A program made the translations under genes and the position numbers. Below the pieces are notes generated by a model. The model made no database searches. It was not told where the DNA came from and saw nothing but the letters and a program-made list of their open reading frames with translations. Positions 30,801 through 44,500 of a stretch of 64,000 nt of DNA are shown here, piece by piece. The stretch is taken from positions 620,001 through 684,000 of the forward strand of contig QPFY01000006.1 in the NCBI GenBank assembly GCA_003665825.1. The letters run 5' to 3'. Every line of letters begins with the position of its first letter. Positions within the stretch are counted from its first letter, which is position 1. The stretch comes from Microbotryum silenes-acaulis (taxonomy: Eukaryota > Basidiomycota > Microbotryomycetes > Microbotryales > Microbotryaceae).

Positions 30801-32810
30801 GTCTTCATGCGCTGGGCGTTGTCCAGCATGCGAGAGTGGCTACATCTTCAAGCGAAGCACAGCCAATGACATCCTGGTCCCCAGGCCTACAACGTTTGAT
30901 TTCGAGGAATGCCAAATGGCGTGCTGCAATCACTGATTCGCGTGGTCCATCAGCGGAGCGACCTAGAGGGCCAGCCCACCTACTACTAGATGTTATTAAA
31001 GAGGCTGACTCGGGGTACAATTATAGAGGCTGACTTGGGGTACACTTTGTGTGTTCAGTCTCGAGCACAAGCTTGCCTCCGGAAAGACAGCGGCGGGAGC
31101 ACTTGCTCGTAACGTCCGAGTCCGAGGCAAAGTTGCGACTCAGGGCATGCCCAAGTTGCGATCCTTCTTTTTCTGAACATGGCGCAACGGCATGGAAATT
31201 GGGAAACAGTTAATGTAAGTTGAATCCTTTGCAAAGAAAGACAGAGACCTGACTCCTTCCCCTTTCTCACCCTCACCGGCCCGGCCAGCGATCGCATTCG
31301 AATTCAACACGCCAAACCTACTAACGGCGAAGCCGCAGGTGGTCTTCATCCACCACCAGTTGATCACACCCAGGATGTAGGTAGTGATGTATATGTTTGC
31401 CTTTGTGTGCTCCAGCGTCTGATGATTGGGCGGACACGGGTGTGTGCAGTCATTGGAAAGATGGAGTCACAGGGGGCGAGCGGGTGCTGGAGGCCGGGGT
31501 GATTCCGCCTGTTCCCACTGGGACCCCGAGAACATTCTCGACCTGCCCGATTACAGTCGATTTTATGCGGAGGTCCGAGAGGGGCTTTTTACCGGTCACA
31601 AGTACGCCAAAAGATATCCCACGCAACTCCCCGTGACTGTCGATGAGCACCCTGGGCGACTTGCACAAGGATATCCCACGCCTGGGTGAAGGTGATCTGT
31701 GTGCGGTTGTCTGCACCATCGAGGCTCGCGCTTGGAGGGACAGGTCCTCCGGCAAACCTTTGGTGCATATTGCATGGGCCTGATGTAGTTTCCTTGCCTG
31801 ATGTGCGGCAGATGACACGCCAGACCACGCCCTCGCCGACAGTCCGACTCAGTCCTAGACGGGTCATCGCCTCCCCTGTCGAGCGTTCGGACGCCGAGCT
31901 GAATATTGACTTGTCGAGCACCGATGGTCATGAGAATGAGTTCAAGCCCGCAATTCCCCACTAAACCTTTTATACCGGCTGACGGGTTTGGTTACTTGGC
32001 GTTCAACAGTCACTGACAACAACAAGAATCCGGCTCACGCGCAGGCGAAAGAGGCCGCCAACAAGGATCATGAAGTCTCTTCGGAACGCGCGGCTGGCGC
32101 CTACCGCAGGACCGGGAAGGCTCATGCTTGATTGGTCTCTTGAAGCGAATGGTGAGGAAAGAAAGGGTTCCTGGACCTTGTTTAGACAACGGAAACGAAA
32201 ATAGATATGTCTGAATGAGGATAGACAGAGAAGAAAGTTTGACATGAAATGCAGTCGAAATTGAATGAAAGGTGGATTTAATTTGTCGTTAGAGTCTCTA
32301 GCCTTGTCTTGCGGTGGTTATTCGCCTGCGGCTAAGTAGGAGGTAGTGCCTATCCTCGGGCCATAGTTGTGTGAGTGTGACTTTATAGAGGGCACTGGAG
32401 GTTCAGGGACTCGTCGCCGCCCCGCGATGCGTTAATACCAACGTGATGTTACAATTTTTGGCTTTGACTCCGTCTGGCGGCCGGAGACTGTAATGCTGAT
32501 CTTATAGGGGCACACGGTCACGCTCTGAATCGCTCAAATTGGAGAATCGATATCGCTCAACACGCGCGGGGGCGCTCGCGTCCGGGTCTCCTCCTCCCCA
32601 CTCCTCAACCTGGCACAAACAGACACAACGCCTACTTGACGACGAAAATTCAACGCCCTGCTACTGTGAGTACATTTGACATCTTCTCTGCATCCATATC
32701 TCCCATGTGTACCTGATGCAACTCGATTCCTGACCCTTGTCAACACCCGCCCACGCTCCCCGAATACAGTCGTCCCCTCCTGCGCCTCTGCGTAGAGCGC
32801 CGTCGTCACC
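27831..32810. other. Gene-poor 5-kb interval
   Basis: No gene with splice or family support. Open frames overlap on both strands and read as low complexity. Visible structure: a run of 12 G near 30191; a tandem pair AGAGGCTGACT(C/T)GGGGTACA at about 31000-31040; and one possible coding remnant at 31483-31689. The last few hundred bases are the upstream region of the MTOC gene. Confidence 0.45.
31483..31689 (+). pseudogene. Possible protein-coding remnant, unidentified
   Basis: This frame reads CSHWDPENILDLPDYSRFYA, then LFTGHKYAKRYPTQLPVTVD, with protein-like composition unlike the surrounding frames, ending at a stop at 31689. I cannot name a family. A repeated GATATCCCACG (about 31614 and 31671) lies inside it. 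It could be an exon of a dead gene or transposon, or chance. Confidence 0.25.
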
Positions 32811-35800
32811 ATGGCTTCGACCGCTGCGTTGATGGCCGGGATGCAGTCCTTTGACTCTTCCGATGCCGGTGGACCGTCTCGATACGAAGGCGTCACCCAT
32901 GGCGGGATCACCTTTGGCTCGGTTGCGCCGTCGTTCCACTCGGAGGACTACGATGAGCCACCATTCATCGGCTCGGGCGCCCCCGCTGCCACGGCTCAAC
33001 CCAACGACAACCACGAGGTTTCCCCAGAACGACACCAAGATGAGAGCAGTTTGATGGATGAGCAGGAAATGAGACCCGATCCCGTCGAATCCGAACGTTT
33101 GGCGAGTCGCAAGGTCAAGACGACGACCAAGGCGACCGCCACCATTCTCTCCTCCCACAGCGGTCGATCCCGACCCACGTCTTCTACGTCCAGGCCCTCG
33201 ACGATAGCCGCTTCCTCATCGAGGAATCCATCGGCTTCTACGGTAGCGACGACCGAGCCTTCGCCGAAACACGCCTCCCGATACGTCTCGACCGGCGCCT
33301 TGCACGCATTGGACGATTCGAAGGGCGAAGGCAACGACGAGTCCAAAGTTGTCGGAGACAGGACGGGTCTGTTGAACGAGATGGACCTCGATGATGACTC
33401 GGCGAGATGGACCGGAAACAAAGGCAAGAAGGCGGGCAAGGCCAAAGCGACGAACGGGGGATTGGGCCAGAACATGACGCTTCGTGAGCAGGAGAAGGTG
33501 AGCAATCAGGTCCAACCTGAGCATGTCGGGACTAAAGTAATATGATTGTATTAACGAACTGGTGTCATTTGCGGCCAGGTCATTGACGAGTTCAAGAAGG
33601 AGAACTTTGATCTCAAGCTCAAGATCCATTTCTACGAGCAACGGCTCGAGCGACTCGCCCCCGAGCAGATCGACCAAGCCCTGAGGGAGAACGTGCATCT
33701 CAAGGTCGAGTTCCAGACATTACGCACCGAGCTCAAGCGGTACAAGAAACTTTTGATCGAAGGGAATCGCGCCATCGAGACGCTCAAGATCGAGCGCGAT
33801 TCGGCGACCCAGAGTGGAAGCGGGGCCAGCGAGCGCGAGCGGAGACTGGAGAAGGAGTTGGCAAGGTGGAAGGATGCGAGTGAGCGGGAACGTCGAAACA
33901 ACGAAATTCTAGAAGCTCGATTGGAGAAGCAGACGCGTGAAATGAGGGACATCCGGAACCGGTCGGCCGATCTCGGTAGCGAAGATGCGCGCGTGAGTTC
34001 CCTCCTTTCGCACAATCCATCACAGTGGGCTGACTACTCTTCCCAATCACAGACTGAGATTGGTCGCCTGCGGAATGAGCTCGACGTCGAGCGAGAAGCA
34101 AGGGAGGAAGACCTTGGCGAAAAGGATGATCTGCACTACAGGATACGCGAGCTGGAGCGGCAACTCGACGAGATGGTGGAGCAGAACATCAGGCTTCGAG
34201 ATGAAGGGCGCGAGGACCAAAGTTCCGCGCGAGGCGATGATGGCAGTAGCGTCGGCAGGGGGGGTGGCCGTTCTCAAGATCTCCTTCAGGTGAGCAAAAT
34301 CATACATAACGATGTTGACACGAGCTCTTGCGCTGAGATACGAATACATTACTTCAGGAGCTCGCAACGCTACGGGCCGAATCAGCTGCACAACGGAAGA
34401 TGCTGGCTGCACGGGCCGACGAGCTCACCACCCTTCAGGACCAACTCGAGGATGCCAAGCACGACATCCACGACCTCGAATTGGAGCTCCAACAGCAAGA
34501 GCGTATACGTGCTCGGAGTGAACGCAGTATGTCCAGTGCCGATGGGGGCAAAACGATCGAACAGCTCGAAGAGGAGAACGACGAGCACCGTGATCGCGCC
34601 GCTGGGCATGCACTCGAGGTCGAGCAATTGCAGATCGAACTGGCCCAGAAGGAACGCGAAATTGAAGCACTGCTCGAAGAGCATGACAACCGAAGCCAGG
34701 ACCAGGATCTGCAAGTTAAGCAGATCGACGAGGAATGGCGAGAGGCTGTCGACGAAGCGGAAACGCGCAAGATCGAGGCTCTGGATGTGAGTCTACCCTT
34801 ATGTGGTGAGAGGGGCGACGGTCGGTGCTAATGAGCCTTCTTCCGCGTTTCAAGATGCTGGAGGAGCGGGAAGCGGATGTCCAGGATCTGTCCGAGAAGT
34901 GCAAGCAATTGGTCCAGGATATTGAGGAACTCGAAGTTGAACGTGAAGAGAATGCCCACGAACGGCAGGCACTCACCAGTGACCTCGAGAAAGTGAGTAC
35001 TGGCTGTCGGAAAGCGGCTGTGCGTCTTGGCACTGATGTCTTCCTTTCATGACAACACAGCTCGCTGGTCAGATTCGGGAGCTGGAAGCTGAACTGGACG
35101 AGAAGGACATCAAGGTCGAAGAGCTCACCGACGCTCTTACTACAGTCGAACGCGATGCCCAGGAAAAGCAGATAACGCACGACCAAATGATCGCCGCGAT
35201 GCAGGAGCAACTCGCCACTCACAGAGCCCGCGTCAGTGAACTGACGATGCAGCACGACTCGAAGGACCTCGAGAACAAAGTTTTGCGCGAGAAGTCTGAA
35301 ACTCTCGCTGCCCAGCTCGCTGCTTTGGAGGCGCAACTGCGAGCTGCAAAGGAGAACATTCGCAAGCTCGAAGATGAAGCGGTCGCGATCATGCGTGCGC
35401 TGCGGAAGGAAGAAGAGGAGCACGAGGCGGACCAGAAGGATTCGGCACGACGGAGACGCGAACTGGAAGTCGCGTGGCAATCTCGGTTCGATGAGCAACA
35501 TAGAGTAAGCCAATGGGTTTTTGTTCGGAAGACCTTAAGGCCCCAGCTTCACATACTGATTGAGGAACCGACTTGTCTTACTCTGCAGCAGCTGGGACAA
35601 GCCCGTGACGACATGCAGCACTACAAGACCGTCCTTGACGCGAGAGAGGTCGATATCCAGAAACTGCAAGACGCTCTGAACGGTCTCGAAAGTTCGACCC
35701 GCCGACTGGGTGAATCACACGTCAATGATCGCTTTGCTCTCGATATCGAATGCGACCGCCTTAAGCGCGATCTTGCTCGTTGCGAGCAAGAACTGCAGCT

Positions 35801-36945
35801 CGCCAAGGAAGACCTCGAGGATAGGACAGCCTCTATACGCGCCAAGGACATGACTCTGGCTACATTGCAGTCGGAGAATAAGGACCTGACAAAGGACCTG
35901 GCAGAACAGACGCAAGCACGTCTTGCCTTGACCGACAAGCACGACGCTGCGGCCAAGACGTTGCGCGACACACAGCTCGAGCTCTCGGCTGCCCGCGACC
36001 GGCTACGTGATATTGAGGATCAACTCAGCACCGACCATCGCCAGCTCAGCCGCACTGAGAACCAATACCGCGATCAATTGACCGAACGCAACACTCTGCT
36101 ACTGACCGTACACCAGTACATGGACAAGATCGTCGGAGGTAGCCAGGTGAGTTTCCGAAAAGCGACCCCAGCTGCGATTGTGCTCAAGACAGAGCTGAAC
36201 GGACCCACATTTCACACTCGTCCAGCGCAAATCTGCCCAGGCTGAGCCCAAGCCCTTCACCAACTTTGTCATCTTCCACGACAGTTTAATCAGCCGACTC
36301 AAGAGCGTAAATCAACTACAAGTATCGTTCGATCGACGGACACGGGAGATCGAGACTAAGTTCTCGGACCAATTCGCCGCCCTGAAGCGACAACACGATT
36401 CAAGGCTGAAGCAATTGGATCGGTTCGAGGCCGCGATCAAGACTGCTACTGAGACGCAGAGAAAATGGCGGCACCGCGTGCATACCAAACAAGCCGAAGT
36501 AGACGCGGCCCGTACCGAGGTACAGAATCTTCAGACGCAATTGTCGGCGCTTCGATCGTCGGCCTCGAGCTCGCCCAGCAGTCCGGCCATGTCTAATGAA
36601 TTGAGTACCCTCACGAGGCGTGCTACGACCGCGGAAAGGCGATTGGCAGCTACGCAAACCCAGCTGCGCAACGCGGAGGACAAGCTTGGAGATGCGCGGG
36701 AGAAAGTCGCCGTTGCCGAGGGCAAGTGGGAGGCGAGGTTGCGGGAGATGGAGGCTCGGCTTAGGGCCGCGGAGGAGAAGGTCAAGCGGGAACGACAAGG
36801 CGCGAAGGAGCGTGTCGCTGAGCTCACACGGACGACTCAGGAGTTGCAAACCCAAGTCGCACGCGCCGGGCAACGCGCCCAACTGCTGGACGGTGTTCTT
36901 GACGAGACCGAGAAGAACAAACGGCGCGTCGCGGCGGAGTTGTGA
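32811..36945 (+). CDS. Coiled-coil microtubule-organising-centre protein with CM1 motif (Mto1/ApsB/centrosomin type)
   Basis: Eight exons (32811-33497, 33579-33992, 34053-34289, 34358-34786, 34855-34992, 35061-35504, 35589-36146, 36226-36945) give 1208 residues. Residues 1-220 are disordered and Ser/Thr-rich. The CM1 motif (Cnn_1N) is at about 222-290: MTLREQEK, VIDEFKKENFDLKLKIHFYE, EQIDQALRENVHLK. The rest is almost continuous coiled coil, with a conserved-looking globular/helical segment near 975-1060 (FVIFHDSLISRLKS, KWRHRVHTKQAEVD). CM1 proteins bind the gamma-tubulin complex and activate microtubule nucleation at spindle pole bodies and other MTOCs. Fungal relatives are Mto1, Pcp1/Spc110 and ApsB; which one this is cannot be decided by eye. 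The gene is intact. Confidence 0.85.
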
Positions 36946-38530
36946 GGACGGGCCGTGGCAGGCAAGATGGAGCTTCGTTTGCGTAGGTATCTCAGTGAGA
37001 TGACGATCGTCGCGTATAGGGGTTATTTCTGCTTCTTCGTTTTTTTGTATGCGTTCGTTCGTGTGTGTGTGTCATCAATACTGCTGTTTTGTGCTTCACT
37101 GCTTAAAGTCATATAATTTTCCCTGAACGTTACGCCTCAGGCCTCAGGCCTCACCGTCTCAACCCTAATAAAGGGTTTCTTGGATATGGTGTTTTGACCT
37201 AATTCTGAAGGGGCATGGCTGGGCAGGTTGGGTACAGCGCGTCTACTAAAACACATAGTTCAATCGTATTTCGAGCGCCTTGCTCTTAACTTGATAGCCG
37301 ATCTATAAGAAGGGTTCGCGGACAAGTGTCCTCTGTAGCGATTCGGCTAGCGGCCCTATTTCCATCACAGGCACCGCCGGCATCGACCGCGACTCAGCCC
37401 TTTCATGGATCGAACGACGACAATTGTCCAAATGTCTACGGCGCCCCTCTCTTGGTTTGAATTTTAGGGAGCCGAACAACATCGTAAGACTTTTTCCATA
37501 GGCATTTTTAGGTCTGCATCCGCCTCCTGGGAAGGCCTAAGTACATCATAGCATTTCTGGTCGCACGGTACCTACGGTAAGCCAAGTTGTCCTACAAAGC
37601 TGTGTTCCATTATTCTCGCCTCAACGGCGGGTCATCCGTTTTTGATTTCGCCAGGTCCCCGATGATCGGTGCCTCCCGAGGGAGTGTTGATCCTGCTATT
37701 AAGCAAGCTAGAAGCTTTATTTAAGGTCTCCAATAATGTTCCGCGGAACCAACGAACGGGTCAACAACGTTCGACGCGTCGGGAGAGCAACGCGCGTCGG
37801 ACCCCGCGGCGCCAGGTGCCCACTGTTAACACTGTTGCCCGTGCCAAGGACAACCCGCTCCGCAGGGCCTTATCTGCGGTGCCTGTTTCCAGGCCCGCAA
37901 CTGGCTTGGGCACTGGGAAGGCACCCCAAAGTAAGCAGGAGGCCGGTACCGGCCTACCGGCCTACCAACCTTTTTGTGTTTTTTTTTTTGTTTTTGATAG
38001 CTTTGAATAACAGTATATTATATCAATACCTAGAAACCTTTGAAAAAGTCAACCTACGCTATTCGCCACTTAATTGACAGTTTGGGATGAAGGAACGTCC
38101 CATTGGTTTGACATCGAAGGCAGCGTAAAGCTCGGCAGCAACACGCCTGGCTAGATTGTGCCGAATTTCAGAAGTTGGCGAATTTTACCTTCACGCATTG
38201 TCGACACCTACTTATGCAGGTGATCAGAAGAGTTGTGACTGGCTACATACATAGGTAGTAACTCTGAGGTAAAACTCGAGATAGGTGAACAACGATGGCA
38301 ACTTAAGTTAAGTACAAAGCACCCATTCAGTATCAGTGACTCGAGTGTGCCGCGCCCGGGAGTATGAGAATGAGAGAATTCGACATCTGATCGGGGTTCC
38401 CAGCGCGTCTGCGCATACATCCACAAGCTCCCAACTCCCGACCTTGTCCTTCTGGCGTTAACAGAGGCCCCTCACCCACTACCGCTCACCACATCACTCG
38501 CCGACGACTTGTTTTGAAAATTCCCAACCT
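36946..38530. other. Intergenic, no gene seen
   Basis: About 1.6 kb of relatively AT-rich sequence with a short tandem CCTCAGG repeat (37136-37152) and a T-rich run near 37980. No exon recognised. Confidence 0.45.
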
Positions 38531-41500
38531 ATGGCGACCGTGACCGCCTCACCTGTACCGACCTGTGAGCACGCGTTCGGCGCCGCCGAGTCCGAGTCGG
38601 CGGTGAAAGCGAGCGTCACCTCGGCGTTTGGAGCACTCGCCAACGCAAAGACGCTGAGCCCAAGATCGCACCGGCCGACACCGCTGCAGCTCGTACAGAC
38701 GGCACCCTTGACCACGATTGACATCAACAGTCCCCGGTCCGTATCATTGCCCCGTTCGAATCCAGCATCGCCAACCGCGCCGACCAGCCACAGCGATACA
38801 CCGTCGTGGGCTGCTCCACTTTTACCGCTACGGGAAGACGCGTCCATGTCGGAAGATGATCTTCCCCGCGCCGCGCCTGCTGCCGCCGCCGAATCGAGTC
38901 CGCGCTCGATCGATCCGAATGCAACTTCGCCCCGGACCTACATGTTTATGCAGAGTGCTGTGACACAGACTACGACGCAAAAACGTGTCGTTCCCGTACA
39001 TCAAGACATGAAACTGGGTTTTGACGCCGAAGATGCCGTTGCAGTTGCAGCAGATGCAGCCGCCGACGTCGGTCTCCGTGTCAGCGCGGACCGAGACACG
39101 GGCCCCTCGACCGATTCGCAGCCACGGGATTTCACCGAACTAGCGCCCACGACCCGCGCAAGCAGCAGGGGCAGCAACCCCTTGCGACCCGCGCCGCGTC
39201 TTGCCCAGCTTGCGAGCGCCAGCTCTGCGACCCTAACCAGCGGCCCCGACGTCGATCCAGCGCTAGCTCTCTTCTCACCGAACTCTGCAACAAGCTCGAA
39301 CCGGATACCGCTTGTATCGCCAGCGTCTTCGTCGTGTTCACCGACGCCGTCGCCGTCGCCGTCGTCATCCTCGCAAGCGCCGCCGTCGCGAAGCGCGCAT
39401 CCGTCCTCGTCCCGCAGCGCCAGCACCGTAGTCTCGAGCAATCGACCCAGAGCGACCATCTTGTATCGCAGTCACCCTGCAAGTTCCGTCGAATCCCCGT
39501 CCTTCTCGAGCACGCTCTCACCTGCGCAATCTCGCTCGCGATCCGGCTTCAGTGACCCTCGAGGAGCGATCTTCTCGAGCTCTGCATCCACAACAGGCAA
39601 GTCAAAACACATCAATGACCCGTCACAACTACAATCTCGCTCCATTGCAACGAATAGGGGCTCCGATCAAAATGTACAACGGATGGCGAGCTGACTAGTC
39701 CCTGTTCCTGCTCGCTCAACCAGGCGCTTCGACCGCGGGTGTTTCGGTCTCGCCGCCTGCGAAGAGGCTTCTGCTGCGATCCAGCATGATCGGTCAGCAT
39801 GCAACGACCGGCGCCATGGCATCGACTTCGAGCTCGACCGGTCCACGGTATCTTTTGACCGTCATTCCGCCGGACCATATCCCTCACGACCCACCGCACC
39901 CGAGGACATCGCAACACTGCTCTGGCTACGGCCCTCCGCAGCATTTCAAGTGAGTCTAGACAGACGATAACCGAGACCTGAAACGGACGGGATTTGCTGA
40001 GACGGCCGCCATTGGTCTTTTTTTTGCTACTTTCATTCTCTTGTGTTGTCTCCTCGATTCCTCTTAACTCTGCCAGGCGAGGGACACTCGTTCCGCTGTA
40101 CCCGACGCTCTCATCCCAGCTGGCCGCGATCGCGCGCGAGTACGGGCTACCCTCGACAGGAGGCATCGTCATCTACCTCTTGTCGACGATAGACCCATTC
40201 TCAGTGACCGCCACTCCACTGCCCGGAAGTGCAGGTCTCGCAGGGGCCGACGGACCTCGTATTGGCGAAGAAGCATGGTCTTTGCTGTGGAGTCGCTTGT
40301 TCGAAGAAGACGGCGCGGGCCTTTCGACTGGGCCGGGAGATACCGACGACGAATACGACGACGACTACGCCCCTCCTGTACCTCCGATTCCGCTCAGCCA
40401 TCGAGGCTACCACCATCACCAGTCGAGTTTCACCGGAACCGATGCCTTGTCGCCGCCACAGACGCAACGACGTACCGGGCCGGCTTCGGATGAGGACAAC
40501 GCGGGTGGCAGCGATGGGCCTGACGGCGATCTGGAAAGGGCCAGCTTCTCGAGTGACACCGGGGATCACGAGAGCTCGACGTACTCGAGTACGGCTGCGG
40601 GAGCCGGAGATCGATCGGCCTCGGTCGGTACGAGCCAGATCGGCAGTGCCACGACGGCAGGAACTTCGACCCGTCCGTCGAGTGTCGCTGCTCGGTCACC
40701 ATCGAGCGCGAGCCACAGCATTGGTCGCGGCCACCCGTCAAACAATCCTCGCTTCTCCTCGGCTGCATCGTCCCGTGGTGAAAACGGTATCGCTCCCCAG
40801 CTCAGCTCGTTCGCTTTCCAGCCCAATATGCGACACCCATCACGCCAGTCGGTTCGATCCATCAGTTCACGGATGTACCAAACATCAGGACGAGCGACTT
40901 CGCTCAGAAGCTTTTCGACGAGCTCCTCCAGGGTCGGACCAGCAGTTGTGGTCGGCAAGGTCGAGTTCGACATCGACCGCAGGCAAGGCGGTCGCAGTAA
41001 ATGGTACGAGAACTGGATAGCCGGGGCCTCGCTATCCCCATCAGTACCGGCGATGACAACGACCACGGATCCAAAACCCTCGACCCACGAGCTCGGCCGT
41101 TGTGCACCTGATACCTCGCGGAGCGGAGACGAGTCGTTGCGGAGCAGTCCCGCAGTGCATGCTTTTGCAGCGGGCTCTTTGCCCGGTCATCCGCCCGCCG
41201 TCTCGAGATTCACTTCCGCATCTTCCTCCACCGTACCTGAGCGGCGATTCCCTGTTGAGTACACCAAGAAGCCAATCCTGGATCTCAAGTCAGAGCTGCC
41301 TGTAGATGGGTCCGAGACACTTTCTGCTCCCGCATCAGCCACAGCTCGCGGCAGTGGACTGAAGCCGCTGGAACTCGGGGCCTTGGGAATAGGGGCGGCT
41401 TCCGCAGCGACGCAGATCGCCAGGACCTCGTCTACTCAACACCATCCGACGGAGGCATCCAACGCAAAACCCATCGCAGCTTTCGACAGCTTGCCCGGCC

Positions 41501-44500
41501 ATCTTGGCTCGCGGTCCTCCCTGCTTTCACCTTCGGCCGCATCAGCGTACTCACTCGCAGCGATGGCCGGTCACAGTGACGACGACGAAGACCTTGCTAC
41601 CGACAGAGCGTGCGAACTTGTCACTTCGAGCCAGGAGCCGACTTTGCAGCCAAGTGCTCCGACAGGCGAGGGCCAGGTAAATGAACTCGAACACGCTCCA
41701 CTGGACGACGGTCGTGACTCAATGCGATCGTCTTATGCTTCCTCTATGCAAAGTTCGTCTTCGAGTGAGCGGGGCGGAGAGCAGCACGGATACGCAAATC
41801 TGGGGGATGAGAATGACGACGACGATTTGGCTTCCGATCAAGGACTCACTCAATCGTATAGACCGCTCGATGACGACGACAACAACGTCATTACCGAAAA
41901 GCCATCGAGTGCATCGACTTTGCAACAACGAGATTTACAACGAGAATCTGTCGAGTATCAAAATTCGTCGGATCCCGTTCCGGACGAGGCTGATACTTCC
42001 TTCGCATCCCCGATGGATCCACCCGACGCGTTCCATCGCCAAACGATGGACTCTGAAATGTCGCACTACGCGGACTCAGAAGGAGTCATCGAACGTGTTC
42101 CGACCCGCAACTTCGATGTCGGCCCCGACCCTTTGAGCGACATTTTCGGATCTGACGAACGGACATGGAGAGAGATTGCCGATGATGGCACCCATCCCGA
42201 GCCAGCGCCGAGCCAGGGGGCGAGCGAGATCACCAGTTTAGGTCTTCACCATACGCGCGTTGCTTCCCTGGCTTCAACCGCTCCCGAGGGCGTTCTCGAA
42301 GAACGCATTGAGACTGAAGAGGACCATGAGAGTATGCCAGCGCAGGATGACATTGCCGACGTCAAAAACTTGCTCAAGGTTAGTTTCAAGAGTGCGTGCC
42401 ATTTAGCAACGAGAACCCATCCCAAACTGATCCATCTTTCTTTGGCGCACGCCAATTTAGATCGACTCTACACCTCGGCCCGTCAACCGGAGTCTAGCGT
42501 CGCCCATCCGTCTAGACTCGGCAGCCACCTCTGCAGAATCAACAAGAGTGTTTGCAGCGACAATCACCTCTGACAACGAGGATCTGTCGCCACCAACGGG
42601 AACGCGACACTCGCCCGATGTGCTCGCCGCATTCCCTTCTCCGCAGGGCTCGCCGTGGCCCCGGCTTGCGGACGACGAGCCACCTACCATCGAGACAAAC
42701 GCCCCTTCCACAGTCGAGTCTTTCCCCAGTTCCGTCCCTGTGCGCAAGCAACGACAAGGCTGGACGAACATTCCGCCGGTTGTGGACAAGTCGCTGTCGG
42801 CCTCATCTTCCATGGCCTCAATCGCCAATGTCGAAATTGACGAGCCAGAGCGGGACTCGACCGTTGGTCTGATGGAAAACTTGGATGATCTGGAGCGCGC
42901 GTTGGCCGACCTGTCCCCGACCACATCTCGCCGTCGTGTACCGACTTCACCCCTGCTCTCGGCCCGAGACGATGCTACTCCGATCGGTTCTCCCATTCAC
43001 GCTCCCGCTCTCGTTTCTTTGCCCCAACAAGAAGCGCCTAGCAATGCGTGTTCGGCCGTGGTTTCCTCTCTCCATGCGGTTCCCGAGACTACTCCTGTGT
43101 CTGCGGCAAATGCCGAACCGAGCTCCCTCTCCATCGATTTTGAGCCGCCCAAATTCTCCACTGTCCATCCACTGCCGTCTCCCACGCTATCTAGCCGACC
43201 TCTGTTCCGTTACGGTAACGCTTCGCCTTTGGTCCCGTCGGTCTCGTCAGACGTGGAGGAGCCCGCAGCCCGTGTGATCGTCCCCCCTCGCAAAGCCAGT
43301 TTAGCGACAGAGTTCAGTCAACACACTCGGACGGTGACGGAGGCAGATGCTCCGCTTCTGCCTCCACCGCGCTTGTTTGACACCGAAGGAAGCGCATCTC
43401 CGTCTAGACCCTCGCTCGAAGAGGCGCCCTCTTCCCCTCGATCTGGTGGTTTCTATTCCGATCTACCTGAAACGACACGAACGCCGCGATCTACGAGCTT
43501 GAGCAGGCGAGCCGATTCGAGCCCTCGCCAGATCCCTTTGCCACCCTCACCGATGCCGCAGCACTTCGATCGCTTCGTACACCCGATCGCGTTCATGGCC
43601 GATGCTCAGGCTCCCGTCGCTTCGGATGCCGAAATTCTGAGCGACGTGCCGCCACCGCCACCCGTACCGGTGGTTGGTGATGGATCGGCCCCAACAGCTG
43701 CCAACTTGAAAGCCGAGACCGATAGCTTGCCCTCGCGGTCATCCCGGTCTGCGGCCAAGTCAGCTCGCAACAGTAAGCCCAGTAAGGCAGCATCGCAAGA
43801 AAACACCGATGTTGTTGACCAGACCACCAAGAGTCCGGCATTCTTCGGCAAGTCGACATTCAGCAAGTTGAATGGACTGTTCAGCAAGAGTCCCAAGACG
43901 ACAACCGAAAGTGAGTAGCTTTTGACTTGCTCACTCTGAGTCCCCAGAACTAATTGACTAACCCAAACATCCTCTACGCACCATCAGATGTCGCGAGTCC
44001 ACCCGCCTCGCCACTTCTCCCGTCCGAAGCCGCTTTCCCTGTGCAACCATCTCAAAATGACGAGACCCCTGCCTTCCAGTTGTCAGATGCTGCTCCACTG
44101 GCGGTCGTGGCCCCCGCACAAACCATCGAAGAGATTCGAGCCGAATTATTTTCCAGGAGCACGACCTCCGCGCACGACGCCAACTCGCCGAGGATCGTCC
44201 AGCACCCGCCTTCCTTGTACGAACAATCATCATCACCCGCGGGAGATATCGAATCCTCCGCCTTGTCACCCCGATCGGTCGCGGATGTTGACTCGCTGCG
44301 ACCGTCTTTGCACGTCTTCGGTCTCGCCTCGTCCCTTAGGCCCGCACGTACGTTCGAGCCGCTACTTCCCTCATCCCCGACGCTCAACTCGGAGACCTTC
44401 ATGAGCTCGGCTTTCTCACTGGAAACTGGATCATTCGATTCCGATGTGGCGATCCGGTCGCCTATCTCGGACTATAATCCCGTCACACCCGGCCGCATCC

